The position numbers were made by a program, and so were the translations under genes. Positions 11,653 to 24,021 of a stretch of 64,000 nt of DNA are shown here, in pieces. Positions within the stretch are counted from its first letter, which is position 1. Each line of letters starts with the position of its first letter. Below the pieces are notes generated by a model. The model was not told the origin of the DNA. It saw nothing but the letters and a program-made list of their open reading frames with translations, and searched no databases. Source of the DNA: Medicago truncatula (Eukaryota > Streptophyta > Magnoliopsida > Fabales > Fabaceae); contig NC_053042.1 in the NCBI RefSeq assembly GCF_003473485.1, positions 47,517,762-47,581,761 of the forward strand, given 5' to 3'.

Positions 11653-12634
11653 CTCGATCAGAAGACAAAAATAACAACACTCGATTACCCAGCACCAAAA
11701 ATCGAAACTTTTTCGATCAAAACCAAAAACCCACAACAATATTGACTGATTCAAGCCTTAGATAGTTGGAATTGACGATCGAATAGTAGAATCAAAAAAT
11801 AGAAACCCTAATTAAAAAATCAAATTTCTCACCCCAAAGAAATAACAAAACAAAAAAATCAAGCTTTTTGAATAAATAAGTGGTGTAACAAAAAACCCAC
11901 AACAAAATAATAGGATCGAACCTCTGGGTACGAGGATTCGAAGATTAGGTTGTCGTGAAACAAAAAAAGAAACCCCAAAATATCGAGAGAGAAAATGGAT
12001 GAAAAATAACAGGGTATGAAGGTTATTGTAAGGTGAAAGATTTGGGATAGTGTTATGGTCAAAGAAGGAAGCTAAAGGAAGTAGTTGGAAGTTTCCTACG
12101 AAATGAGGAAGAATGATTCAGTGCCTTTGAGTGAGGTAGTGACTAGTGAGTTTGCGAGCTTGTTGGTGATTGCGTGGGCTTCAAGCTTTTGGATCATAGG
12201 TTTTGGAGGGTCATTAAGGGGTAGTGGTTTGAGAAATATGGGTTACATGTGAGATTTGGTGTATGTGATTGGAGTATTTTGTGTGTGTGTGTGTGTGAAC
12301 GCTACTTTTTCTTCGGATCTCACATTTTCATTATCTGTGGGTATGAATTTTGGATACAATATAATTTTTTTTAAAAAAATACAATTTTGATATGGTAACA
12401 AAATTTTGTAAAAATCTATCAAAATTTTGTGAAAATCTTAGATTGATGTAAAATATTATAACCAAATAGACATTGATTATTTCTCATTAATTTACATTTA
12501 TAATAGCAATAATGATAATTGTGATCACAATTTACAAAATAAAAATTGTGATTATGGAAATTGTTACGAAGCTTCTCTTTGTTTGCGAGGAAGAGAGTTT
12601 CTTCAAAAAAGATGTATTTGATTATGTAATTTTA
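11653..12634. other. NAC 5' leader and promoter region
   Basis: Upstream of the NAC start on the minus strand. The GC content rises between 11900 and 12200 relative to flanking DNA, as in many plant leaders. A (GT)9 run lies at about 12280-12297. No other gene is seen. Confidence 0.5.
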
Positions 12635-12891
12635 TACTCCCTCTGTCCCATTTTACATGACCCAATTTAAAAATGTGTATTATCCACACATCATGTTTTT
12701 ACCTTATTTTTCTACTAATATATACAGACAAAATATAATATATAAGATGTTGGATTCGTCTCGATAAATATTTGCCAAATATCAAATTTTCATAATTTTT
12801 TAATAGAATATTAAAGATATTTAAGTTCAAAAATGTGCATTAGTATACGTGACATAGTCAACTAGGTCACATAATATGGGACGGGGGAGTA
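12635..12891. repeat. Stowaway-like MITE
   Basis: Begins tactccctctgtcccat and ends atgggacgggggagta, inverted repeats flanked by TA as in Tc1/mariner-type MITEs. Subterminal similarity (acatgaccc against aggtcacata) continues inward. 257 bp, non-coding. Confidence 0.85.
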
Positions 12892-14270
12892 GCAACTATG
12901 AGGAACGATATTTGTACAACCAATCCTAAACAACTTTTGTGACAGTCACTTTTCCTCTCTTCTTATTGAATAAAAACAATAGAGAGAATGGGAGAGAATA
13001 AAAACACATGTAAGTATGAGAGAGAGTTGTTTCAAAAGTTCTCAAAACATATATAATATAATATAATAAAATAAAAATACAACAACAAAAATAAAAACAA
13101 ATCATCACATAGTTTTATTCCACTATTTTACAAAATGCCAAAATGTAAAGAAAACAACACAAATTCAATGTATATTTTTTCTCGAGTATCATTTCAACTT
13201 TTCTTTTCATTTGCTTTTTCATTTTTCCATTTTGAGCTCTAAAGACCGCATGTAGGAAGTTATTTTCTGCATTTTTTTGGAATCTCAATCCTTACCATTT
13301 TGGCACCCTCTCCAGAGTCCTTGCATGGAAAAGAGGGGTACAATTTGTCATTGGATCTTCACTACAACAAGTTTTGGCATCTCTTCACGCAACAAAGATC
13401 TTAACCTAGTACGTGACTATAAATACGAACACCCAATTTTGCAACCCAACAATCAACCTTAACTTCCTCTTCAAACAAAACACGTTCAAAAAAACTATTA
13501 ATCATCCTATTTCAAATTAAAAAATCACCAACAAAAACACTAGCAAAACTGAAAGAGAAGCAGAAAAGGAATCCCCAAGGGTGATGTAGTCGCAACCCTT
13601 GTTGTGATGTGTGTGCCAGTCAGTCCCTTCATGTTGGTTTTTGGTCGTTGTTTCTTCCCTCCGTCAAATACAACACCATTGTAATATATCCCAACATCGC
13701 CATGGCTTTCCTCTTTCAATTGGTTCATTTTTAAGTGATGGAGTATCAATCGGAAGAACATGTTTTAGTTTGTTTATACCACATATTTTTACCCGGATTG
13801 TGTCGTGAAGACAACAACGTAAGTATCTATAATAGTTATTCGATTCGTTCTTTGTGCAACTTACACATCATGCATTACATTTTGAACAAGCGTGTCTGTT
13901 CTGGAAAGAACAAATACAGTAGTTACTGTAAAATCTAACGGTGAAAGAGAGAGGGTGATTAACATTGTCACTAACTCACTCTTAGAGCTGATCAAGTCAA
14001 AATTACGAAACTGATGCTTATTGTTGTATTTGTGGCATAGTCAAATACAAAGAGATAATATCAAGATGAATGTTAAGATTTGTTAATAGATTATGAAAAT
14101 GGTTTCCCTAAAAAAAAAAGATTGTGGAATTATGGTTAATCCATTACATTCATCTATTTTAACACACACACCTAAATACTCTAAAATGGGTGACATATTA
14201 TCCATACTCTTATTATGTATATGAGTTGTTTTTTAAGTTTTATTCTAAACAAATGATTAAGGGAAATTTT
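12892..14270. other. Intergenic, no gene recognised
   Basis: Starts with a MITE-end relic (gaacgatatttgtacaacc, 12902-12920) related to the ends of the element at 14491-14678. Overlapping short frames on both strands at 13540-13940 have no recognisable domain and are treated as noise. Confidence 0.45.
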
Positions 14271-14432
14271 TATTTACCTATCAATAAAAGGCAGGTAACA
14301 ATGTCCACGTTGAGTTGGTCCAATCAAAATCATGTATTTATATCACATTAAAAACAATAGAAAACACATAAATAACTTTGATTGGTGCCAACTCAGCATG
14401 TGTTGTTACCCATCTTTTATTGATGGATAAAG
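14271..14432. repeat. Short palindromic MITE
   Basis: Left tatcaataaaaggcaggtaaca is mirrored by right tgttacccatcttttattgatgg. Inside, gttgagttggtccaatca mirrors tgattggtgccaactcagc. Nearly the whole 160 bp folds back. Non-coding. Confidence 0.75.
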
Positions 14433-14490
14433 AAGTTGTCAACAATGATTACCAATGATTAATAAATACACTTGAGATACATAGTTGATA

Positions 14491-14678
14491 GAGAAATGAT
14501 ATTTGAACATCCATTTTGTCACAACTTTTATGACAATTTTCTCTCTCATATTCACATCATATTTTCATTTTCTCTCTCCAATGCTTTGATTTTTGTGCCT
14601 AGACCTCACATTTCTTTGTATATTTTGGTTGTCCCACAAGTTGTCCGTAAAATGGTTGTTCAAATAACACTCCTCTAT
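14491..14678. repeat. Short MITE with about 40-bp inverted ends
   Basis: The left end (gatatttgaacatccattttg, tcacaactt) is mirrored by the right end (acaagttgtccgtaaaatgg, ttgttcaaataac). Related ends recur at about 12903 and 58960 in this window, so this is a local repeat family. Confidence 0.7.
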
Positions 14679-15284
14679 ATAGAAATATTAAGGTACTTGA
14701 TTTGAGAAAAGAAACAAAGGAAAATAACAAATAAGTGTTGTTTGTGGGTTGGACTTTGCGTGCTTTCCCGTTTCGAACGGGTTGAGTTGAGCAGAGTAAA
14801 CACACGAATCAAACAGGTCGGTCGGTGTATTTAGATTTTTTTCACTCAATTAACTCCTAATGTGTTGGTGACGGTGTGCATAATGTGAGACACAACTAGG
14901 AATCCTTTAAATTAAAGTTTGTATCGAGTTAGTCTTTTTAATGTGGTGACGACAGAGAAGTAAGCAAAATTAATGTTTTGGGGCTTAATTGACACCTCTA
15001 TATGTTGATAGTTTGATAATGAGGTGCAAATGATGTTGGTCTTCAAACAAATGATGTATTATGGGATGATATTGTAAAAGTATAATTGTGAAAATTAGCT
15101 CTGTAACATATTTGAACTATGAAAATCGATCTTGTAAAAGAAAACACAGATTTTGCTCCATAATTTGAGATTTTTTCATTTTTGGCCTCCCTACTTCCTA
15201 CTTGTAAACATAAAGTCCAGAAAGTGAGCTGGAGTTATTTATTTTTTTGCATGAATGTTTAGAACGTTAAAATATGATCATCAT

Positions 15285-16035
15285 TTAAAAATTATAATTT
15301 TTTGACAAAGGATAGATTAATTATGAATTTTTAAAGCGGCGAAAATTAAAAAACACAACAACGAAAATTTCAACCTAGAAATTTTCTTTCTTTCTTCATA
15401 CATATATATAACAATATAGAGACATCATCTGCAAAGTTTCATATAATTCTGAGCGTGCCTCGATTTATTTTGATTTTTCAAACAAAACATGCTAAATTAC
15501 AATTTTGCTTCGAGTAAGCATATACTCGCATGTCAAATTTTGTTCCCAAATTTTCCTAACATGTATATAACATCATAAGAACCTCCACCACTAAATTTTG
15601 GAGTTTTTAAATGTGGAAAAAATTAATTATGAATTTTTATTCTCCATAATTATGAATTTGTTAAAAAAATTCATAATTAATTCGCCCCTCAATTAAAAGC
15701 TCTAAAATTTTGTGGTGAGGATTCTTATGATATGCCTACTCGAAAAAGGAACACAATTTGCAAAATAAGAAACACAGTTTCATCCATGAGTATATGCCTA
15801 CTCAAAGCAAAATTGCACGTTTTTTTTGTTGCTAAAAATCAAAATAAATCGAGACATGTTGGTAATACTACGAACTTTACAAATCTTCTCTAAGTATTTT
15901 TATAGAAGCGTATACAAAACCAACTCAAAATTTGATTTCTAGGATGAGATTTCAGATGTTTTACGTTTTAACTTTTTGTCGCTTAAAAAATTTATAATTA
16001 ATTATTCCTTTGGCTCAAAATTTTAATTTTATATG
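15285..16035. repeat. Fold-back element with about 330-bp arms
   Basis: Left words gaaatttc, tcgatttattttgattttt, ttacaattttgctt and gagtaagcatatactc recur as reverse complements on the right (gagtatatgcctactca, aaagcaaaattgca, aaaatcaaaataaatcgaga). The outer ends (gacaaaggatagattaatta against taattaattattcctttggc) also pair, and the centre near 15650 is itself palindromic. No open frame of note. Arms are imperfect, perhaps 80% by eye. Confidence 0.75.
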
Positions 16036-16972
16036 GAAAGTTGTATTTTATACGAGCAACTAAATAACTATATAATATGTTAAAAAATCTATATATGTGA
16101 TATATATTATTTAAAAATTACAAATCTACCCTTGCAAGAAAACTATATTTATTAAAATTCATTTTGGCTTGTTCAATTTTTTTTTTTATACAATTTAAAT
16201 TAATATTTTTATTCTTATAATTTTAATATTTTTGATTTTTTATATTATATAAATTACATATTTGCTCTTGTGTAAAAAAAACCATACATATTTTAAAAAA
16301 TTAATTATTAATATTTTTAATTTAATAACATTTTTTAGTTTTATTTTATTAGATTTCTTTATTATAAATTTTATTTTATAGGGGTAAATCTGTAAATTAT
16401 TTTCTTACCATATTCTTGCTGGTTCTAACCCATCACATACTCATGATAGAAATTGTAAATAATGAGGCATGATATGATAATTACAAGATTAACTTATCAT
16501 ATTCTGATGTACCATCAAACACTACACTAGATACGATACATTTATCATATCTTATCTTTTATCCTGACCACCAAACGAGCAGTCTAGAATTCCATATCCA
16601 AACCTCGTTTATCCATGATTTGACATCAGCTACTGCTTTCCTTACGTGTTTCATTCAAATTTTGATATTTTCGCAGTTATGTTAATACTATTATAAGAAT
16701 CTCTTCATTTTTTTTTTAACAAAAAATGAAGTAAATATGAGTTTTTTTATATATATATTTTGCGGTTAAAAATTCTTATTTAGTTCATGTTTTGTTAAAA
16801 ATTCATATTATTTTAAGAGAAATTTTTATAATATTCTAAACTTTTTTACAAAAACACAACTATTTAATAAATTTAAAAAATACATTTTTGTTTATAACAG
16901 TGATAGGAGAGCCACATATAGCTCTATGCGGGCTTTTGCCCCCACAAAGAAACAACAAAGTGTGAAACAAGG

Positions 16973-17270
16973 TACTTTGTCCGTCCTATAATAATTTAGT
17001 CAATTGCAAAAAAAAAAAAATGTCTCAAAATAAATGAGTCATTTCACTTTTCAATACAATATTAATTACTTTTTCCTCTTTACAACTCTAATTAATATTA
17101 TTTTTATTACTCTCAATTCAATATATTCAACTTTGCATTTATGATAGTGGAGAACACACCAATACTTAACAAAAACACATAAAACTATTTTCTCTCTCTT
17201 TCATCTATACATTTTTCTTAATATGTGTGAAATGAGCTTTTGGCTTAATTAATCTGAGACGGAGGGAGTA
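16973..17270. repeat. Stowaway-like MITE, diverged
   Basis: Ends read tactttgtccgtcctataat and gagacggagggagta, diverged inverted repeats of the tactccctccgt family seen elsewhere in the window. The subterminal aatttagtca pairs with tggcttaatt. Non-coding. Confidence 0.7.
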
Positions 17271-17279
17271 ATTGATGCT

Positions 17280-17870
17280 AAAGTTTATGTTGTTGAGAGC
17301 ACAAAAGCTACACTTCATGATTGACAAGATGCATGTAGGATATGTAATACATCTCGTGCATAGCCGCGACAAGAAAGAAATGTTAAATGGATCAAAGCAG
17401 CTGAGGGGAGATTTAAGTGCTATATTGATGTTTTTTCTCCCAGCTTTCTAATAGGGTGGAAATATGAGGTTGTATAAGGGATTATACATAAACTTTTGTT
17501 TTGACAAAAACTGAATAATTTACTCCAGTATGCGAGATACATGTTGGTGAAACTCTTGGCTTGATATTAGCTTTAGAATGAGTTTATCAATTACACTTGG
17601 GACATATCTTTTTCTGAAATTGATGCAAAAAAAAAAATGATGAATGATTTTTCAACTGCACATCATAATGCTATAAAGTTTGGAATGATTATTCATAATT
17701 GTAAAACTATCTTTGAACAATATTATATCAACTTCCGTATTGAGTTTGTGAGGAGACAAAAAATGAGACATCTCATAAATTACGACCACATTCTCAGCTA
17801 ATTTTCAGATTTTGGTAGAAATATGATATTGCATTGAACGAATTTTAAGTAAAAAAAATGCCATAAGTTT
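17280..17870 (+). pseudogene. Relic of a LINE RNase H domain
   Basis: Shows WIKAAEGRFKCYID from 17389, the usual start of the RNase H domain at the C-terminus of plant LINE polyproteins. Further frame-shifted pieces follow, consistent with family sequence (MMNDFSTAHHNA, FGMIIHNCKTIFEQYYIN, RIEFVRRQ). Multiple stops and frameshifts separate them. No upstream reverse transcriptase is present, so this is a 5'-truncated old fragment on the plus strand. Confidence 0.65.
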
Positions 17871-18430
17871 GCTTTGTAAAAAAAAAGTAACCAAGAATAC
17901 CGCACACTAAATTTGTGAATTGTGTTCTTAAAAAAAAAAACTTGTGAATTGTGACGCGCTTTGTCTTTTCAAGTTTTAGTTTGGAAAATAAGAGTTACCT
18001 TTTTTTACATGCAAATGATAAACATAATATTACAACTTTTGTAGGTTGTGGTCGGGGTTCGAATCCCGAACTTTGCATATATTATGCATTGTTACAACTA
18101 TAATTATAATATAACTTTATAAAAAATACATTAATTAAAATATGAAAAAATTAAAAGATAAATTTGTATTATTATCGCAGCATTAAAAAAATAGAAAATA
18201 CTAGAACCAAAAATGAAAATACTCAAAAAGTTAGAAAATATGGACAATAGAATATTTGAACGGTAGTGATTGAAGGATATTGTGACCCTAATCACGATCT
18301 TACAAAACGTGTCTTTCACAATTTCCTACGAACAAACAAAAAAATGACATGGATGAGGTGCCAAAAAGAAAACATTTCAATCATTTTCTTGTCTCCCGAA
18401 CACGTTTGAGGGAGAAAGAAAGAAGGTTCA
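17871..18430. other. Intergenic with a SINE B-box fragment
   Basis: At about 18034-18080 there is ggtcggggttcgaatcccgaa followed by a tgcatatattatgcat palindrome, the B-box part of a tRNA-derived SINE. The rest is AT-rich sequence just upstream of the hydroxylase gene and may hold its promoter. Confidence 0.5.
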
Positions 18431-19061
18431 CGGGAGTGTGCAATAGTTTAGGGCAAAAAAATCCAATTACACAACAAAACCAATAATTCAATTTTGATAT
18501 AAAAATTCAAACTTTTGAAGATTTTTGGAATCTCACAACTGTCACCACTGTTTATCCATTTGCCCCAGCTAGATCTGATCCACAATTCATTCTACTTTTT
18601 CCTACCTCAAAAGGGTTTCTCATTCTTCAAATCGTTTTTCATCATCTGGGGTAAGCTATTTTACCAGATTCTCTTCTGGGTTTCTTCTACATTGGTGTAA
18701 AGTTTCATTTTTTAAGTTTGTTTAGTTTCTGAAAATTTTGTGAAAGTTACAAGATTTGAAGTTTTTAGGTTGTGGGAACTATTTGGTTGGTTCTTTTCTG
18801 ATTTTGTTTCTTTTGGGTTTTTTCCGAAATTTAAGAATTATGTAGTTGTGTTTGTCTTTTTAAGTTATTTTTCTTTCTTAGTATGTGTGACCATCAACCT
18901 TAATGATTTTGATTTTTTCCTTTTCAGGGTTTTGAAGGAACTTGTTGAAGTTGAGATCTTTAGCTGTAATGCAGCTTTGACTTGCTGCTTTTGATTTTTT
19001 GGGTTGGGTTGGGTTGTTTTAGCATAAAATTGAGGTGTTTCCACTTTTTCAAACTTACATA
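18431..19061 (+). promoter_or_regulatory. Probable 5' leader of the hydroxylase gene with a leader intron
   Basis: A good donor (ctgggGTAAGC, GT at 18651) and a polypyrimidine acceptor (ccttttcag, ending 18927) suggest a 277-bp intron inside the untranslated leader, which then runs to the ATG at 19062. Leader introns are common in plant housekeeping genes. The transcript start is not determinable here. Confidence 0.5.
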
Positions 19062-21869
19062 ATGGTTTTCTGGGAAGGATATGTGAGTGATGAAGTGATG
19101 GGGACTTTTGCTCCTATTGTGGTTTATTGGATATATGCTGGATTTTATCACTTGCTTCCTTCTTTAGATAATTACCGGCTGCATACTACGAGAGATGAAG
19201 AAAAGAAGAATTTGGTACCCTTTAAAGCAGTTGTGAAAGGTGTTTTGCTTCAGCAGCTTGTTCAGGCAATTGTTGCACTCATCTTGGTAAGTCATTCTAC
19301 ACATGTTAATCTCTATTCTCCAGTAACTATAGTTGTTCACACTTCACATTTGTAGTGAATAGAGTTTATAGTTGAAAATCTTATTCTGTTTTGTAGTTAA
19401 GTTAAAAGCACTTTTAGTTATAAGCATTATGCGTTGCTTGATAACTTTTGTGCACGTTATGAAATTGTTTTTCTGTCTCTATTTAGAAAAAATGGTAGAA
19501 AGTAGAAACTAGACTTAGATGGTAGAGAGAAGACTTGGATTATGTAGTAAGGAGAGTAGATCAGATGGAGGGGAGTCAAATCACCAAAGGTAGGGAAAGA
19601 CCTGGAAAAACTATAAGAGAAACTATTTAGAAGAAGGATCTAGAGATTAATGAGTTGGAGAAAAACATGGTTTTTGATTCATGTAGCCAACCCCACTTAG
19701 TGGGATAATGCTTGGTTGTTGTTGTCTCTATTTAGTCGGTTTTCCTGGATTCTTGGTGTTGCTTTATTATACACTTACACCCAAATTGAGAGCCAAGAGT
19801 AATAGATAAGAAGAGGCTTTGTGACTCTTCTAACTGTATGGCGCAGAGTGATTTATAATTCATCAAGGATTATGGTTTTAGTTGCTTTTTCATGTTTTGA
19901 CGGACACAATATTTTGGGTGTACTCTGTTAAAGAGAAACGGATTTATTAACATACTGTTAAGAATTCAGTTATAGTCATTTCCCACACTGTAATAGTTTT
20001 ATTCATCTGCCTCCCAACAATAAACTTTTTCGAAAATTCAGTATAACCCATCTTCCATTTGCATAACTCTTAGTTGGAATTCTATTTTATGCATCCATTC
20101 ACTTGAAGTAATGTTCACTTTAGACTAAATTTTGACCTGAATTTATTTATATACCACTGTTTTGTCAATGATAAAAAAGAATATTATTATTAGGAAGAAA
20201 GGAGATCAGTTACATCTGGAGCCGGGAGGCAAGATAGGAAACTCTTCTTAAATGGTAGAAGTATGCCAAAATGGCTTCAATTAAAACAAACCTGTCCAAT
20301 CGCTTTGCATATTATAAATTCCCTTGAAACAACCATTTTAGTAGAGCTCCAAAGAGAAGTTGTTTTAGTACAATTGTCAAATATTAACAGGTGTAGAGGG
20401 ATAAACATTTTTAACCATATACCGTACATAGTACCGCAACACTACCATAAAATATGGGAATTCAACTTGTTTTTGAACTTGATACTCAAATATTCAGTAT
20501 TAAAGTAAACATGGTTTGTTGAGCTATAGTACTCTTCTTTTTATGTTTAGTTAATGCTGGATTCTGTGGTTATCCTCTTGACCAATAAGTTGTCTTTTTG
20601 CAAAACATGTCTTGTAAACAGGATATTGATCAAGGTTGATCTATTATTTACTAAAATTTAAATTTTGAATGGACCCTCAATTTCCCTCTAGATATAATTC
20701 TGAAATCCTGAAATTTTGTTGCCTGTGTGTTAAGCCGTTGTCGATCTATATCCGTGTCAGTTTAGGTGATAGCATTTCATTGTTATTTAAAACGCGAAAC
20801 TTTGTGTTTGGTCACAGAAGTTAGTTATATACCTGACCTTTTCCAATTAAGAGGCACAACCTAGTAAGTTGAAAACCTTTATACATAGGAGCAGTTATAT
20901 TAACAGTCCTGGAAACTGTTTCTAGTACTGAATTGAACACTTTGATGTTTTCAAAAGCTGCAAGAAATTTACTGCTGTCATGTTATAAACCAAATAATTT
21001 CCTGTAGATGTATACTCTTGCTGTAGTCAAATGACTAACAATATGCTATTAGTAGTAGTTTATTTTTTTATTATTATTATTAAATAAATACTAATGGTGT
21101 GTGTCTGTGAGGGGAAAGGGAGGGAATTCAGTTGTTTATGTCTGGTTGGTTGGAAGACACCAGGCTCTCTAATTCCAAGAGGTTGGGTTATTGTATTTCT
21201 TCTTGTTCTTGCAACCAACTCTGCAGAATGTTATTCTCAGAGTGTTGTTGATTTTAATATAAGCTTGGTTGTTGTTTTCGTTGTTGTTGATAACATATCT
21301 AACATGTGCTTGGTACAATTCTGCAGTTGACGACGACATCAAATGCATCAGGGGTTACTGTGCAGCCTTCTATCACTAAGCAAATTATTCAGATCATTAT
21401 TGCAATGTTTGTGATGGATACATGGCAGTACTTTGTGCATCGGTACATGCATCAGAACAAGTTTTTATACCGCCATATCCACTCCCAGCATCATAGACTG
21501 GTTGTTCCTTATGCAATAGGAGCCCTTTACAATCATCCTATTGAGGGTCTTCTACTCGACACTGTTGGTGGAGCCCTCTCGTTTCTTGTCTCAGGGATGA
21601 CTGCGAGAACAGCCGTTATATTCTTCTGCTTTGCTGTTGTGAAAACTGTCGACGACCATTGTGGACTGTGGTTACCCGGCAATATCTTCCATCTATTTTT
21701 CCAGAATAACACTGCTTATCATGACATTCATCATCAACTACAAGGGCTGAAATACAATTATTCTCAGCCATTCTTCCCCATATGGGATAAAATTCTTGGG
21801 ACATACATGCCTTTCAATCTTGTAAAGCGAGCCGAAGGGGGTTTTGAGGCAAGGCCTGCAAAGGATTAG
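19062..21869 (+). CDS. SBH1: Sphingoid-base C4-hydroxylase (sphinganine 4-monooxygenase)
   Basis: ER-membrane di-iron enzyme that hydroxylates C4 of the long-chain base of sphingolipids to give phytosphingosine-type bases. Exons 19062-19286 and 21327-21869 join in phase after 75 codons, giving 255 residues, close to Arabidopsis SBH1/SBH2. The three histidine clusters are intact: HRYMH, HSQHH and HDIHH. Family stretches include MDTWQYFVHRYMHQNKFLYR and VDDHCGLWLPGN. Hydrophobic segments lie near the N-terminus and in the middle. The ATG at 19062 gives MVFWEGYVSDEVMGTFAPIV, aligning with the family start. The 2040-bp intron contains a LINE relic. A truncated copy of the intron and exon 2 lies about 2.2 kb downstream, so this is the only complete copy in the window. 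Confidence 0.93.
19490..19730 (+). pseudogene. RTE-type LINE 3' relic inside the SBH intron
   Basis: Coding remnants read RWRGVKSPKV, GKDLEKL and LIHVANPT*WDNAWLLL in broken frames. They match the C-terminal end of plant RTE LINEs, finishing in a short ttg-rich tail (tggttgttgttgt). Antisense relatives occur near 46740 and 55562. The downstream SBH duplicate begins at this relic's final segment. Confidence 0.65.
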
Positions 21870-22384
21870 TTAAATGTAGTTGTTATGGTACAATTTTTCC
21901 ATGGAATCAGAGGCTTAACTGCGACATTTTTCGAGTTGATTGGAGCTTGTAGGGGTTTTATTGGTGGCTTGGCAATGTTTTCAGATCATCTGGTTACAGT
22001 AGGTTTTGCCAACCCACCTTGTGTAGCATATCACTGATTTGGTGTGGTTAAATGAGATTTTTCTTATTATGATGTACTTACAAGAACACTTTTTAAGGTG
22101 TAAGTTTTTTTTTGACAAGTTTTTTTTTTTAAGGTGTAAGTTATCAAGTTTTTTAGCTGCCATATTTGTTATTTCCATTACAACTTTTATTTATAAGTTC
22201 GAGTGTGGATACTGGATTATAGGACCATCTGTTAGAAACTTTTATCCCTAATCTTAAACCATTGGAGTGGAATGAAAATGACTTAAATTACATTTGAATA
22301 GTTTTATTTATTTGTTGACCAGACCAGATATAATCAATCCCTACTCACAAGAATGAACTCCTAACCAAAAGAAGGCCTTTAACG

Positions 22385-22617
22385 AGTGTTTATCTAGGGT
22401 TATATAGATCATTTTCGGGTTAACAGCGTGTAATTTTTTTCTATTTTTCTTCAGAATACCCCCTAATAGGCCATTTTTAGATTTTTTTTTTCTCTAAAAA
22501 TTTTGTTTTTTGAATGGTCTATTAGGGGAATATTTTGATTTTATTTACAAGGGGGTAAATAATTTTTTTTACAGAGTATAAACCCGAAAATGACCTATAT
22601 TACAAGGGTAAAACACT
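22385..22617. repeat. MITE with about 60-bp inverted ends
   Basis: Left tagatcattttcgggtt is mirrored by right aacccgaaaatgacctat. Left accccctaataggccattt is mirrored by gaatggtctattaggggaat. The outermost agtgtttta also pairs. Non-coding, 233 bp. It lies just past the end of the SBH 3' untranslated region. A lone tactccctccgttcc end follows at 22635. Confidence 0.75.
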
Positions 22618-23060
22618 ATTAATCCGTTTATATATTACTCCCTCCGTTCCAAATTGTATGTGTCGTTTTATAATACCAATGTAATATTAATATTACTTTT
22701 AATATTATAACCTTAACTATTTTTTAATCTCTTCTTTTCCTAGTATCATTTGTAAAGTAAGATTTACAATCGTACAAAGGGAAATTGCTGCATCTTCTTG
22801 GTGATAGAAGTTTATACTTCACGTTAAAAAAGGATTTTATACCATTAAATATAGTTAGTGTCGAGTTAGTTTACAATTCATTTTTATCACTATATTTATT
22901 TACCAGGAAAGCAATGGAGTGAGGAAATTTTTGGAAGAAAAAAAAAAGAGATAAATGAATTGCATGCAAACCATTAAATTGATTCCTGTCATTGTCGTTA
23001 TAGTCCTTTATAAATTATTCTCGACTCTATTAATATTTTTGACAAAGGAATAAATTTAGT

Positions 23061-23725
23061 CAAGCGTTGGCCGAAACCACCGTGAAGCGTCAAATGAAAT
23101 AATCGTCGAGATTCTTTCTCGGCTTCCGGTGAGATCGATTCTGCAATATAAACGCGTTTGCAAATCATGGAAAACCCTTTTGACCTCAACAGCAGCGTAT
23201 CCACGATTCTTCTGTTCCAATGGAGGCCGCCGTGAAATCATATCATATCAAACCCAGTCAATTCATTGTTCATCAACTCCTATTTATACCACTCGTTTTG
23301 CTTTGTTTGTATCATAAGCTTCTATATAATATTAGATTGTGGAATCCCTTCTATTGAATTGAAATCCAAATTATCTCCAAAGATTGTATCACACATCATG
23401 GTTTTGGTTATGATCAAGTTAACGATAAGTATAAGGTGTTGTACATTGTGCTCAAACTCGGGGATAGGATAGGACAACTCTTTCGAATTTCCCGTGTGAA
23501 CCTCAGGGATATATGTGAGTGGTACTTTGAATTGGATAATTGCTTAAGATGGCGTCAATTCTAATCAACTTGTGATTATTTCCGTTGATCTTGAGAAAGA
23601 GACTTACGGGGAAGTGTTCATGCTCACAATACTCACTTGAATGTTTTGAGTAATTGCCTTTCTGTGTGTTTCCATCCGGAAACTCGTTGGGTCGCAATGG
23701 TAATGCTTTGAAGGAATTCAATTAA
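23061..23725 (+). pseudogene. Shortened F-box gene relic
   Basis: Starts mid F-box (IIVEILSRLPVRSILQYKRV, CKSWKTLLTS), closely like residues of the intact gene at 28816. It then runs through stops and deletions to weak traces of the F-box-associated domain near 23580-23720. The initiating region before IIVEIL is degraded (a stop precedes it), and most of the first half of the associated domain is missing. Its 3' flank (23726-24020) matches the flank of the intact gene at 30040-30895, showing common descent. It is joined directly to the SBH duplicate. Confidence 0.8.
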
Positions 23726-24021
23726 TGTTTGTTGTGATCTTGTTTTTATTCTATTTAAAAACTATGTTTATGTTGCGTTGTAAGAGACTTGTATGATATC
23801 AGTTGTGCTTTTGTTTTACATGCAGAGACTCGCAATTTGCATCTATACTTGCATGAGTAATTTGTTTGTCTATATAAGCTTCACAATCTATGTATGCTTA
23901 ACAATCTATGTATATCTTTCTCATTACAATTACAAATTATCAACTTCAAATCAATTTGTTGGAAAAATTGAAGTCTTTATGTGTTGCTTCGTACCTGTAA
24001 TCACAATGATAGCCGATGATG

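Noticed and set aside
13540-13938. Three overlapping short frames on both strands
   Set aside because: No domain, no splice logic joining them and no similarity recognised; probably chance.
22635-22680. Complete Stowaway MITE
   Set aside because: Only the left end tactccctccgttcc was found; no matching right end within 500 bp.
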